Source of the DNA: Bacteroidota bacterium
GTDB taxonomy: Bacteria > Bacteroidota > Bacteroidia > J057 > JADKCL01
Assembly: GCA_016718825.1 (NCBI GenBank)
Contig: JADKCL010000024.1
Coordinates: 1-64,000 of the forward strand
Reading direction: 5' to 3'
DNA: 64,000 nucleotides
Made by a program: the position numbers and the translations under genes. How positions within the stretch are numbered: the stretch's first letter is position 1; the number at the start of each line of letters is the position of its first letter. A model generated the notes under the pieces. The model made no database searches and had not been told where the DNA came from. It saw nothing but the letters and a program-made list of their open reading frames with translations. This document shows positions 47,552-55,837 of this stretch, one piece after another.

Positions 47552-48271
47552 ATGGAAACAACACGCATCAAAAACTATTTCGCCTACGCACTTGTGCATC
47601 AGGCAAGTCCCAAATCCGAAGCTACCCAGAAGGAGTTTGGAATGGATGAATTCTGCAAAGCCCGCGAAGCCTATTTGCAACGACATGAAAACGACACGGC
47701 ACTTCCCCGCAAAGGGCATTTCACCACCGGACTATTCCCCAACACGCAACTTTACCTCCTCCATCTCGATGCCGACCGCATTGAAACCGAACGCACGAAA
47801 ATTATGAGCAACCGGCATCAGCCATTTCCCCTTGGCAGGATGGAACCCTTGGCCAAACAGCTCATTGCGCAACGTGCGGCAGGCATGGAATGGTTTGCCG
47901 AAAATGCGGATGAGCAACGCGTCTTTTTTGCCACGGAACCGGAAGCCATCACCTTTGCCAACGACCAATTTGCCCCCAAAGACCCGGAAGCCATCAGCGA
48001 AAAATGGCAGCTTTTCAATTTGGACCGCCACCTCGATTTCATGGAAGGTCAGAGCATCCAACATTTCCTTCAACATCGTTCGGCCCTCAGCACCAACCAA
48101 TTGGAAATCTTGGCAGATTTGGGCCGCGGCACCCTTTCCAAAATCAAGAACGGTCAGCGTATCCTCAGCCGCAAGCAATACGGCCGCATCGTCAGGGTTT
48201 TGCAGCACTACGGTTATGTCGCCTGGGTGGACTTGCGGCAACTTGTGGAGGTGGAAGCGATTCGAAAATAG
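47552..48271 (+). CDS. Putative XRE-like HTH regulator with novel N-terminal domain
   Basis: 239 residues. Residues about 175-222 (FLQHRSALSTNQLEILADLG, then GTLSKIKNGQRILSRKQYGRIVRVLQHYGY) look like a lambda-repressor-type helix-turn-helix. The N-terminal 170 residues are not recognised; they are rich in charged and aromatic residues and predict mixed helix. The two palindromes just upstream suggest autoregulation. The next gene starts 115 bases downstream on the same strand, so it may also regulate the AAA+ ATPase and ankyrin genes. Possible leaderless translation. Confidence 0.65.
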   Translation: METTRIKNYFAYALVHQASPKSEATQKEFGMDEFCKAREAYLQRHENDTALPRKGHFTTGLFPNTQLYLLHLDADRIETERTKIMSNRHQPFPLGRMEPLAKQLIAQRAAGMEWFAENADEQRVFFATEPEAITFANDQFAPKDPEAISEKWQLFNLDRHLDFMEGQSIQHFLQHRSALSTNQLEILADLGRGTLSKIKNGQRILSRKQYGRIVRVLQHYGYVAWVDLRQLVEVEAIRK

Positions 48272-48385
48272 AAGCCATTGCTGGAGACAATTGGGTGGGA
48301 ACTTAATCTTCCAGCCCCCGTTTTCATTCTTGCCCATCCCCCAACTCTTGTTATCTTTGGAAGGTAAGCAAGGAAAGAGAAGAAA

Positions 48386-51043
48386 GTGCTGAACGGTTCA
48401 CAACGAAAATACTCCGACGAGGAACTTCTGGCCCTGGGGCTGCATAAATGTGTGATCGGTATCCCCGGTCGGCCGTTGCCGATCATGGTGCCCAATCCGC
48501 AGGCCACCAATGCCGACGATGCCTACCGCCTCGAGGCCATCGAAGACGAAGTCCACCCTATCATCATCTGGTCTCGACGACCCTACGAAGAAGTGATGGG
48601 CCTGATTTACAGGCTGCTGCCGACCCCGTCGATGTTGCCGCTGTTTTACGAAACCTTGCAGTTGTTGCAGGTTGAGAATGACCGCCGCATCCAGTTTTAC
48701 ATCGGCAAACACGGCTCGGGCAAGTCCTTTCTTGGACGCCTTGTGGGTGATTTGCTGCACGATGAAGGTCCGATCACCATCAACTGCGCCGACCGGGACC
48801 TCAACGAACTGCTCTTCGAAACCGTGCTGGACGTGGGCGCGAATCCGGACCTGTACACGCGCATCAACGAGCGCTTGCAGGCAGGCACGCTCAACCAAGC
48901 TTCGATCAATGCCCTCAAAGACGTTGTTGGCGATGCCTATTCGACCAACAACGGCAAGCCCTGGATCGATTTTGAGCGCGTTGGCAGCACCATCCTCGAG
49001 AAAATCACGGACGAAAACGGGCTCGTCAAAACCGAAGCCGTCTTCAATGGCGCCAAAACCCACGAAGTGGTAGACATTTTGCTGCGCATCGCCCAAGTCG
49101 AAGGTCTTGCCAAAGAGGCCTCCTTCATGCCGATCAAAACACAGCTCGGTTTGCTTCCGAGTGTCTGGAACGAAGGCCGTGTCGTGCATTTGGAAGAATA
49201 CAACAAATGCAAGGAAGGCTCGGACACCTGCCTGCACCCGGTTTTGCAGGTCTTCAACGGCGAAAATGCCAAATGCCGCGTCTATGGAAGCGGTGGCATG
49301 AATTTCGCATTTGACAATGCCGAACGTTGGCCCTGCTTTTTCTGCTACCTCGATGGCAATATGCAGGCAGACGGTGTCGCGACCCATACCCTGAGCGCAT
49401 CCGCCAACGACCGCATCCTGCCCAACATCATTCAGGACATGATCCAAGACGACTGGCAACACCGTTGGTGCCAAATGCTCTGCGGATTGCCGGTCAAGAT
49501 TCTCTACGAAAGCAAACGGGATCAATGGGATGCCAATCCCGAGGCGTTTACGAAGTTCCTGCACATGATCCGCGGGCTAGGCGGCGTCAAGGTTCCCGAT
49601 GCGCACCGCCATTACATCGACCGCTGGGAAGATGTTTTGGACGCGACGGAGATCATTTCCAAGTACAACAACGCCTACGATCAGATGACGAATCCCGATT
49701 CGCAGGCGTTTCGTGAAGGAAAATTTCCAGAGCTGTTTACCGAAGTCGACGAAGAATTTTACAACATGGCCGGCGGCTCGATGCGCCGCAACATTTATTA
49801 CTTCAAAATGGCCATGCTCGGCCGTCCGGCGACCAAGCAACCGCATTTGAGTTCGGGATACGACCTCAGCCAAGACTGGTCCAAACCGCCGGAATTGAAT
49901 CCAAATCGCGCCGAATACCATCCTGAGGAGAAACTAGGCACCTACATTGTCGAAATTTTCCACCGTGACATGGTGCGCCTCACCCTCGGGGTCGGCAAAG
50001 TGAATCTCTACATGCGTTTGAAGGTGCTCTTCGAAAGCCTGCGCATGATGCGCCCGGCTTTGAGCGAAGGCATGAAAACGGGCGGGGTTTACCTGGAAGA
50101 CTTGTTGAACGGTGCGCCGCAAGGCAGCAACAGCAACCTCAAAATCCAGGAAATCCTCTGCGACCAACTCCGCGCCAATTTCCCGAATACCCCCTTGAGC
50201 AAGGACAATAACCACATTGTCACGCTCGATACGATCGCAAAAGGCATCGACAAGGCGTCAAAAACCTCTGTTCCTGCAGCGACCGACGCCCGACAGAAGT
50301 ACATCATGGCCCAAAACTACGCGCCATTGGTAAGCGTGGAAAACATGTTTTTGGCCATGGCGCTGCTCGATAGCACCATGACCCTCAACGGCCGATCGGT
50401 GAGCCTGCGCGACGACGATGCCATCGGTCAGGAACATCTTTTGGCGGCTTTGGCCATTCCCAAAATCGGACAAAATTCGTTGCGGGCATTGTGGAATGAA
50501 TCCTTGATTTTGTCCATTGATTCGCCATTGGCACAGTTGGACGAAGCCCTGCAGATTTCCTGCGGCGTCGCTGGTTCGGGGCTCTCAATGACCACCTTGG
50601 TTGTCGGGAAAATGGATGGCGGTAAAGGCGGATTGTTGCCGATGCACGTGCTGCGTGATGCGCGCAAAGACCATGTTTTGATCGTCGGCGAATCGATTTC
50701 GGAGAAATTGAAGGAATTCCTCAAGGAAGCCAAAATCGAATTTGTCGATCGCTACGAAGGCAATGCAAGAACGCGCATTCAGACCTTTTTGAATCGCCTG
50801 CTGATTCAAGCACCGCCTGAAACCGAAAAACTGCTGGTAGCCAGCTTCTTCCACCGCAATTCGCTTCCCGGATTTGACCTCATTGGCAACATCGACCGTT
50901 TGGATACTTTCAAATTGGCCGAATTGCTATCCAACAAGGAAGCTCTCTGTGAGCGGCCGGTCTTTGCGACCCGACTCAGCGACCCACGCAAGATCCAAGC
51001 ATATTTGGAGCAAAGCGCGTTGGAATTAGAAATGAAGAATTAG
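48386..51043 (+). CDS. Large MoxR-like AAA+ ATPase
   Basis: 885 residues from GTG 48386, preceded by AAGGAAAGAGAAGAAA, which settles the start. Walker A GKHGSGKS at 107-114, Walker B GRVVHLEEYNK (acidic pair 270-271), a sensor-like FFCYLDGN (318-325) and NDRILPNI with a candidate arginine finger (R343) give a MoxR/McrB-like AAA+ core. About 500 residues follow without a recognised domain (RRNIYYFKMAMLGRPATKQ, VNLYMRLKVLFESLRMM, DDDAIGQEHLLAALAIPKIG). No transmembrane segment or signal peptide. It pairs with the ankyrin-repeat gene 72 bases downstream. MoxR proteins usually remodel partner proteins; the partner here is unknown. Confidence 0.75.
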   Translation: MLNGSQRKYSDEELLALGLHKCVIGIPGRPLPIMVPNPQATNADDAYRLEAIEDEVHPIIIWSRRPYEEVMGLIYRLLPTPSMLPLFYETLQLLQVENDRRIQFYIGKHGSGKSFLGRLVGDLLHDEGPITINCADRDLNELLFETVLDVGANPDLYTRINERLQAGTLNQASINALKDVVGDAYSTNNGKPWIDFERVGSTILEKITDENGLVKTEAVFNGAKTHEVVDILLRIAQVEGLAKEASFMPIKTQLGLLPSVWNEGRVVHLEEYNKCKEGSDTCLHPVLQVFNGENAKCRVYGSGGMNFAFDNAERWPCFFCYLDGNMQADGVATHTLSASANDRILPNIIQDMIQDDWQHRWCQMLCGLPVKILYESKRDQWDANPEAFTKFLHMIRGLGGVKVPDAHRHYIDRWEDVLDATEIISKYNNAYDQMTNPDSQAFREGKFPELFTEVDEEFYNMAGGSMRRNIYYFKMAMLGRPATKQPHLSSGYDLSQDWSKPPELNPNRAEYHPEEKLGTYIVEIFHRDMVRLTLGVGKVNLYMRLKVLFESLRMMRPALSEGMKTGGVYLEDLLNGAPQGSNSNLKIQEILCDQLRANFPNTPLSKDNNHIVTLDTIAKGIDKASKTSVPAATDARQKYIMAQNYAPLVSVENMFLAMALLDSTMTLNGRSVSLRDDDAIGQEHLLAALAIPKIGQNSLRALWNESLILSIDSPLAQLDEALQISCGVAGSGLSMTTLVVGKMDGGKGGLLPMHVLRDARKDHVLIVGESISEKLKEFLKEAKIEFVDRYEGNARTRIQTFLNRLLIQAPPETEKLLVASFFHRNSLPGFDLIGNIDRLDTFKLAELLSNKEALCERPVFATRLSDPRKIQAYLEQSALELEMKN

Positions 51044-51082
51044 ACATGATGGAGCGTTAGCAGTTTTGCATGCAGCCTCTGA

Positions 51083-51110
51083 CTTTTCGCTTTTCACTTT
51101 TCACTTTTCA
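51083..51110 (+). repeat. Heptanucleotide tandem repeat before the ankyrin gene
   Basis: Four CTTTTCA-type units (the first is CTTTTCG) end five bases before ATG 51116, in the short gap between the AAA+ and ankyrin genes. Seven-base units can gain or lose copies by slippage and so change promoter or leader spacing. Confidence 0.75.
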
Positions 51111-51115
51111 CTTAG

Positions 51116-52507
51116 ATGTCCAATCAAGGTAGAGCCCTTCTTACTTCCCTCAACGCCGGCGACTATTCGGCGGTGGATCAGTATGCTGATTTGAGCGATC
51201 TCGACATCAAGATCGTCAACAGCCACATTCATGAGCTGTTTGAGCGGGCGATCAAGGCCGAAAATTTCAAGCTGTTCCGCGCATTGCTCAAAATCCCCAA
51301 GGTATTGGTTTCCAGTGCTGAATATTGTGCATTGCGTCATTGTGCCACTTTGGGTCTTGTCGAGTATGTGAGCGAATTGGCAAGGATGAGCACGGTGAAT
51401 GGGAATTTGCAGAGCAAAAATGGCGATACGGCCCTCCTAGCCGCAGTAAAAGGCAATTGGGGACAAAAAAAGGCCTTGGACCTTGTGCGCGCTATCATTT
51501 TGATTCCAAAACTTCGACTCAATATCCGTGACAATCAAGGACGTACCGCCTTGCATTTTGCGATGAGCAAGGAATGGTATGAGGTCGTGAATGTCTTGAT
51601 GGATGCAGGTGGGAATCCCAAAGTGGAGGACGAGGACGAAGTCAGTGCAGTGACCTTGGCAGGGCAGCAATTCCTCAAAATTCCAGGAGACTTGTTCAAC
51701 CGCGTCCTTAATTTCCAAGGCGAAGCGCAGGAAGATCAGCCCGAGGAGGCCTCCCCTACCCTTCGTTCGGCGTTTGACGACGACAGTCCGAAGCAAGATC
51801 CGTTTCAGCAAGCTGCTGTGCAACAGCCGTCCATGCGCACACCCGGAATGCAGGTAAAGTCGCCGATCCCGCAAGATGACGATGATGATCCCAATCCGCC
51901 GATTATCAAGCAGGTGCAGACTATTGTTCAGGATTTTGCTGCCGCCGAACCGCCGATGCAAGTGCAGCACAACGGGCCTGTTGCCAAGGCAGTTGAAGAT
52001 ACCGTCGATTTGTTTGGCGTAATGGAAGGCCAAGCGATCGACGATACCCTGGAAAAGGATTTCTTGTTTTCGCCCAGCAAAAACCAATCTTGGCGCATCC
52101 ACCGGAAAGCGGTTTTGGAGAGCATTGAAGACATCGCATCGCAGCTCAATATGACGGGCGAAGCCCTCACGCCTGCTGATTGCGTCCGCAAGGATCCGGC
52201 AACGGGCTTGAACCTTTGGCAAAGCGCAGCGGTTCACGGCCAATTTCTCACGCTCCTCAAAACGATGTCCCGCAACAAAAGATGGCCTGAAGCTGCAGAA
52301 TTGATGACACGCACCGAGGACGGCCGCAGCCTGACGGATTTTCTGGATGAGAATGCGCAGCTTTCGGCGGTCTTGAACGATGCGATTTGGACGGCGAAGC
52401 CCAAGCTGCTCGCAGCCTTGATCGCCGGATTGCCGGAACGCCGCATCCGCAGCTTGGGTCCCTTGGTGGCCAAGACCAACCTGCTGATCTTGAATGGGGT
52501 GAGGTGA
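51116..52507 (+). CDS. Ankyrin-repeat protein, partner of AAA+ ATPase
   Basis: 463 residues. Residues about 60-195 hold ankyrin-type helices; the clearest repeats are NGDTALLAAVKGNWGQKKAL and DNQGRTALHFAMSKEWYEVVNVLMDAGGNPKVED. Residues about 205-300 are a Pro/Gln/Asp-rich flexible linker (EEASPTLRSAFDDDSPKQD, DDDDDPNPPI). The C-terminal domain (about 325-463; WRIHRKAVLESIEDIASQLN, LPERRIRSLGPLVAKTNLL) is not recognised but again looks like helical repeats. There is no signal peptide, so it is cytosolic. It may be the substrate or adaptor of the AAA+ protein encoded just upstream. Confidence 0.7.
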   Translation: MSNQGRALLTSLNAGDYSAVDQYADLSDLDIKIVNSHIHELFERAIKAENFKLFRALLKIPKVLVSSAEYCALRHCATLGLVEYVSELARMSTVNGNLQSKNGDTALLAAVKGNWGQKKALDLVRAIILIPKLRLNIRDNQGRTALHFAMSKEWYEVVNVLMDAGGNPKVEDEDEVSAVTLAGQQFLKIPGDLFNRVLNFQGEAQEDQPEEASPTLRSAFDDDSPKQDPFQQAAVQQPSMRTPGMQVKSPIPQDDDDDPNPPIIKQVQTIVQDFAAAEPPMQVQHNGPVAKAVEDTVDLFGVMEGQAIDDTLEKDFLFSPSKNQSWRIHRKAVLESIEDIASQLNMTGEALTPADCVRKDPATGLNLWQSAAVHGQFLTLLKTMSRNKRWPEAAELMTRTEDGRSLTDFLDENAQLSAVLNDAIWTAKPKLLAALIAGLPERRIRSLGPLVAKTNLLILNGVR

Positions 52508-52861
52508 ATCGAGACGGTGGCGTTTGTTCGAGGCGGTGGCGAAGCATTGAGGCGGTGGCGTCCCGCCACAACGCCCATCCTGCAGCCAGCCTCCGGCTGA
52601 AGAATTCATAAAATTTGCTGGCATCGCGCTCATATTGGTACCGCCAACCGCTCGTCCTCGAACTGTTTCCTCGAACTTATCAGCCGGAGGCTCCCGCGTA
52701 CGCGGGACGCGGTGGCAGCAGCATAACCCTGGAGGCCGGAGGCCTCGGGTTCTGGGGAGGCCACGGGCTCCAGAGACCAGAATAACCCTTTCACCCCGCA
52801 AAATTCACCATCCATTCCCAATATCGACGCAAATCGGCCACCGAGCCACTAATTTCGCGGC
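52508..52861. other. GC-rich 354-base spacer with direct and inverted repeats
   Basis: GGCGGTGGCG occurs repeatedly near 52520-52560. CAGCCTCCGGCTGA (about 52583) and TCAGCCGGAGGCT (about 52680) form an inverted pair about 85 bases apart, and GGAGGCCGGAGGCCTC near 52732 is self-complementary. No gene was recognised. It separates the ankyrin gene from the RNA-processing operon. Confidence 0.5.
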
Positions 52862-55837
52862 ATGAAAGCCAAACCAACACTCCGAAGCATCAAAGATGTC
52901 CATAGTCGCCTCAAATGGGACGGGGGAATTCCCACGGAATCCATTTTCATAGGCTACATTGACCGCATGCGCGGTCTCGTCGAGATGCCATTTTCCGATT
53001 TTACCCCCGGCGGACGCGTTCCCTGGGACCGCATCCAATATTTCCGACTCGCCGAGCTGCGCATCTGGGACCGCGAAACCCGCATCGACATGATCTTCGG
53101 GTCCGGTGATACACCTCCAAACTTGATCATCGAATTCAAAGCCGAGGAAGGCATCGTCGGCTCCGGTTGGCAACGTATTCCAGCCTTGCAGTTTGATGCC
53201 TTGGCCGGAAATTGGGAGGCATCCAACGCCCAACCACTTGCCGCATCCACTTGGAATACCCTCACCGTCAACCTCCTGTCCAACCACTTTCTCTTCGAAA
53301 AAGTCCCCGGCACCCAGCGCTATCAACAACTGCTGGACCTCCTCTCCACGATGGAGGCCGACGTGATCACGCTGCAAGAATCGGATCGGGAATTCCTCGA
53401 ATTGTTGGGGAAACAGCCTTGGGTACAGCGGAATTATTGCGTGATCGACAACCGCCACATCGCGCAGGAACGTAGCCATTTCGAAATTGTCTTGACGAAG
53501 GTCGTTCCGCAAATAGCCTTGGCGCCTATCATCGACGAAGAATGCAGGAGCATCCTGCTGGCTTTCGAGCACAAGGGAAGCCGCTTTTGGGTGCTGAATG
53601 TGCATCTTTTCAGCGATTCGGGTGCCAATGCCCCCGCCAAACGCGAGGCCTATTTGTCCAGCTTGTTGGCGCAATTGCCGCCGGATGACGCGGTGTTGCT
53701 GCAGGGCGACTTCAACTTCGGGGACGAATACCAAAGTCCGACCTTGGCCGAATTCACCGATTTTTGGCTGCAATTGCATCCCGGCGACCCGGGCATCACC
53801 TACGATGGTTCCCACAATCCGATGAGCAAAAAGGTGATTCCCAATGCCCGCGACCGTCGCCTCGATCGTATGTTGGTGCGCACCGAAACGGGATTTCCTT
53901 TGGCCGAAATGATCGAAATCGTTCACCTCAAGGATCCTTCGACAGGCGAATACCTGTCCGATCATTACGGCGTGCAGGCCAAACTCAGTTTCGGTGGCAG
54001 TTTTGGTTCGCTGCGAAGGGCGCCCAAAACGCATCATTCTGCATTGACCTTGCTCCCACCGGCCAATGTCTGGCATGAAATTCAGGCGCTCCGGCGACAA
54101 TATGACAGCACGTTCAGCCGATGGATGCCCCATATCAACCTGCTGTATGGCTTCATTCCGCAGCCCTATTTCGCCGAAGCCGCCGTTGTTCTGCAAAATG
54201 CTTTGTCGGGATTTGCGTCCTTCGAATTGACGTTGGAGGGATTTGACAGCTTCGAACATGCAGACAGCACCACGATTTATCTGCGGCCAGATGCCGATTC
54301 GATCCGAAAACTGCGCGAAATCCAGCAAATTTCTCGTGACTTGTTCCCGAATTGCGACGAACAGAATCGCCATGGCGACTGGAATCCGCATTTGACCGTG
54401 GCAAAGATTCCCCATAGCCGCAAACGGGAGGCAAAACAGCTGCTCACCGAATGGAACTCCCTCTGGACCCCGGTTTCTTTTGAAGTGAATGTACTTTCGT
54501 TGATTGCAAGAGCCGGAAATCGGGCATTCGAGGTCCACGAAACGGTGTTTCTTGGCAAAATGCCTTCCGATTCGGAGAAATCCAGGGTCCTTCCCAGCAT
54601 TTTCGACCAATTCGGCAAGCAGAAGGTCGCTTTGGAAACAACTTTGGGCGGAATGGGCCTTTTGCCGTCAAAATGGCTGAGCAAACGACGGAAAAGCATC
54701 ATTCAAAGGCTCGAAAAGGCCGCCTCCAAACTCGGAAAACCCAACATTCTGCTTCCGGTTGGTTCATTGGCTTTGGGGACCTTGTTGCCTGACAGCGACT
54801 TGGATTTCCTCTGCATGAGCCACATGCCGCAGGCGGATTTCTTCACTGATTTCCAACGGAATGCAGAAGGCTTGACCTTGGCGCGTGTCGCTGCAAATGC
54901 ACTTGTACCCACATTGCGGCTGGAATTCGAGGATATGGAGGCTGACATCATGTACCTCGAATTGACTTCCAAGCAGCCGTTGAAGCATCCTGAGCATTGG
55001 AGCGACCTCGAAATCGCCTCGCTTTCAACGACGCAACTGCGGATTTTCAACGCATTTCAGGATTTTCAGATTGTTGAAGGCATCGTCTCTGCTTGGCAGG
55101 ACAAATTCCATATTGCTGCGATTGCGCTGAAAACTTGGGCGGATTTGAACGACATCCACGGCAATGCCTTCGGCTATCCCGGTGGATTTGCCTGGACTTT
55201 GATGTTGGCCCAGGCTGAAATCCATGCGAGTGCTGAATCATGGCTTTCGACCTTCTTCGAATGGTTTTTGCGGCAGGATTGGTCAGCGAATTCTCTGAAT
55301 GGCGAACCCATGTTCCTCACGTCGGGCGCGCCCGGCGGGCTCAACATTACGCGCAATGTCAGCACAGGCACGCTTGCGACCCTACGCGTACACGCGGAGG
55401 AGGCCTTGCTGAAAATCTGGGAGATTTGGGACGGCCAATTGACGTGGAATGACTTCTTCGCCTTGCCCGCTCCTTTGTTCGCAGCGACCATTCAACTCGA
55501 ATGGCAGGCAAGAACTTCTGAGGAACTGGAACACGTCAGTGGGTGGATGCAAAGTCAGATCATTGGACTGCTGAGAAATCTGGAGGCTTTGCCATTCCTG
55601 ACACCCAGACCTTCTTCAGGCTTTGTAAGGTCAGCTGCCTTGCAGCGACAATACCGAATTGGGTTGCCTCAATTGCCGCAAGAGGCTGAAATCGAGCAGA
55701 TAGATGCCCTGTTGGAACAATTCGAAAAGGCCTTTCATGAAATGTCCAACCGTCCCGCATCCGCCAAGTTGAAAAGCAAAATCACATTTGAGAATCTTGT
55801 ATCCGAAGGAAACCACGATATTGAATCCCATGACTGA
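52862..55837 (+). CDS. Four-domain RNA end-processing fusion: MJ1316 / EEP / 2H phosphoesterase / poly(A)-polymerase-type NTase
   Basis: 991 residues, no signal peptide. (1) 1-95: MJ1316/DUF504 (SIKDVHSRLKWDGGIP, VPWDRIQYFRL), proposed to recognise RNA cyclic-phosphate ends. (2) About 133-375: EEP phosphodiesterase, with LQES (E173), NVH (246-248), GDFNF (D283, N285), D335 and SDH (366-368). (3) About 392-560: 2H phosphoesterase/LigT-like, with MPHINL (H424) and NPHLTV (H510). (4) About 590-900: nucleotidyltransferase of poly(A)/CCA polymerase type, with LPVGSLALGTLLPDSDLDFL (D646, D648) and third acid D695 in MEADIMYLE, then a PAP-like helical domain (LKTWADLNDIHGNAFGYPGG). Active-site residues are present in every enzyme domain except that the first 2H motif is HIN rather than HxT/S. 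Overlaps endonuclease V by eight bases. Confidence 0.88.
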   Translation: MKAKPTLRSIKDVHSRLKWDGGIPTESIFIGYIDRMRGLVEMPFSDFTPGGRVPWDRIQYFRLAELRIWDRETRIDMIFGSGDTPPNLIIEFKAEEGIVGSGWQRIPALQFDALAGNWEASNAQPLAASTWNTLTVNLLSNHFLFEKVPGTQRYQQLLDLLSTMEADVITLQESDREFLELLGKQPWVQRNYCVIDNRHIAQERSHFEIVLTKVVPQIALAPIIDEECRSILLAFEHKGSRFWVLNVHLFSDSGANAPAKREAYLSSLLAQLPPDDAVLLQGDFNFGDEYQSPTLAEFTDFWLQLHPGDPGITYDGSHNPMSKKVIPNARDRRLDRMLVRTETGFPLAEMIEIVHLKDPSTGEYLSDHYGVQAKLSFGGSFGSLRRAPKTHHSALTLLPPANVWHEIQALRRQYDSTFSRWMPHINLLYGFIPQPYFAEAAVVLQNALSGFASFELTLEGFDSFEHADSTTIYLRPDADSIRKLREIQQISRDLFPNCDEQNRHGDWNPHLTVAKIPHSRKREAKQLLTEWNSLWTPVSFEVNVLSLIARAGNRAFEVHETVFLGKMPSDSEKSRVLPSIFDQFGKQKVALETTLGGMGLLPSKWLSKRRKSIIQRLEKAASKLGKPNILLPVGSLALGTLLPDSDLDFLCMSHMPQADFFTDFQRNAEGLTLARVAANALVPTLRLEFEDMEADIMYLELTSKQPLKHPEHWSDLEIASLSTTQLRIFNAFQDFQIVEGIVSAWQDKFHIAAIALKTWADLNDIHGNAFGYPGGFAWTLMLAQAEIHASAESWLSTFFEWFLRQDWSANSLNGEPMFLTSGAPGGLNITRNVSTGTLATLRVHAEEALLKIWEIWDGQLTWNDFFALPAPLFAATIQLEWQARTSEELEHVSGWMQSQIIGLLRNLEALPFLTPRPSSGFVRSAALQRQYRIGLPQLPQEAEIEQIDALLEQFEKAFHEMSNRPASAKLKSKITFENLVSEGNHDIESHD

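Noticed and set aside
48398..49564. Minus-strand open frame (388 codons) opposite the AAA+ gene
   Set aside because: Lies fully inside the ATPase core, which has Walker motifs and a strong ribosome site on the plus strand.
52805..54610. Minus-strand open frame (601 codons) opposite the RNA-processing fusion
   Set aside because: Overlaps four recognised domains with catalytic motifs on the plus strand; the minus reading has no recognised motif.
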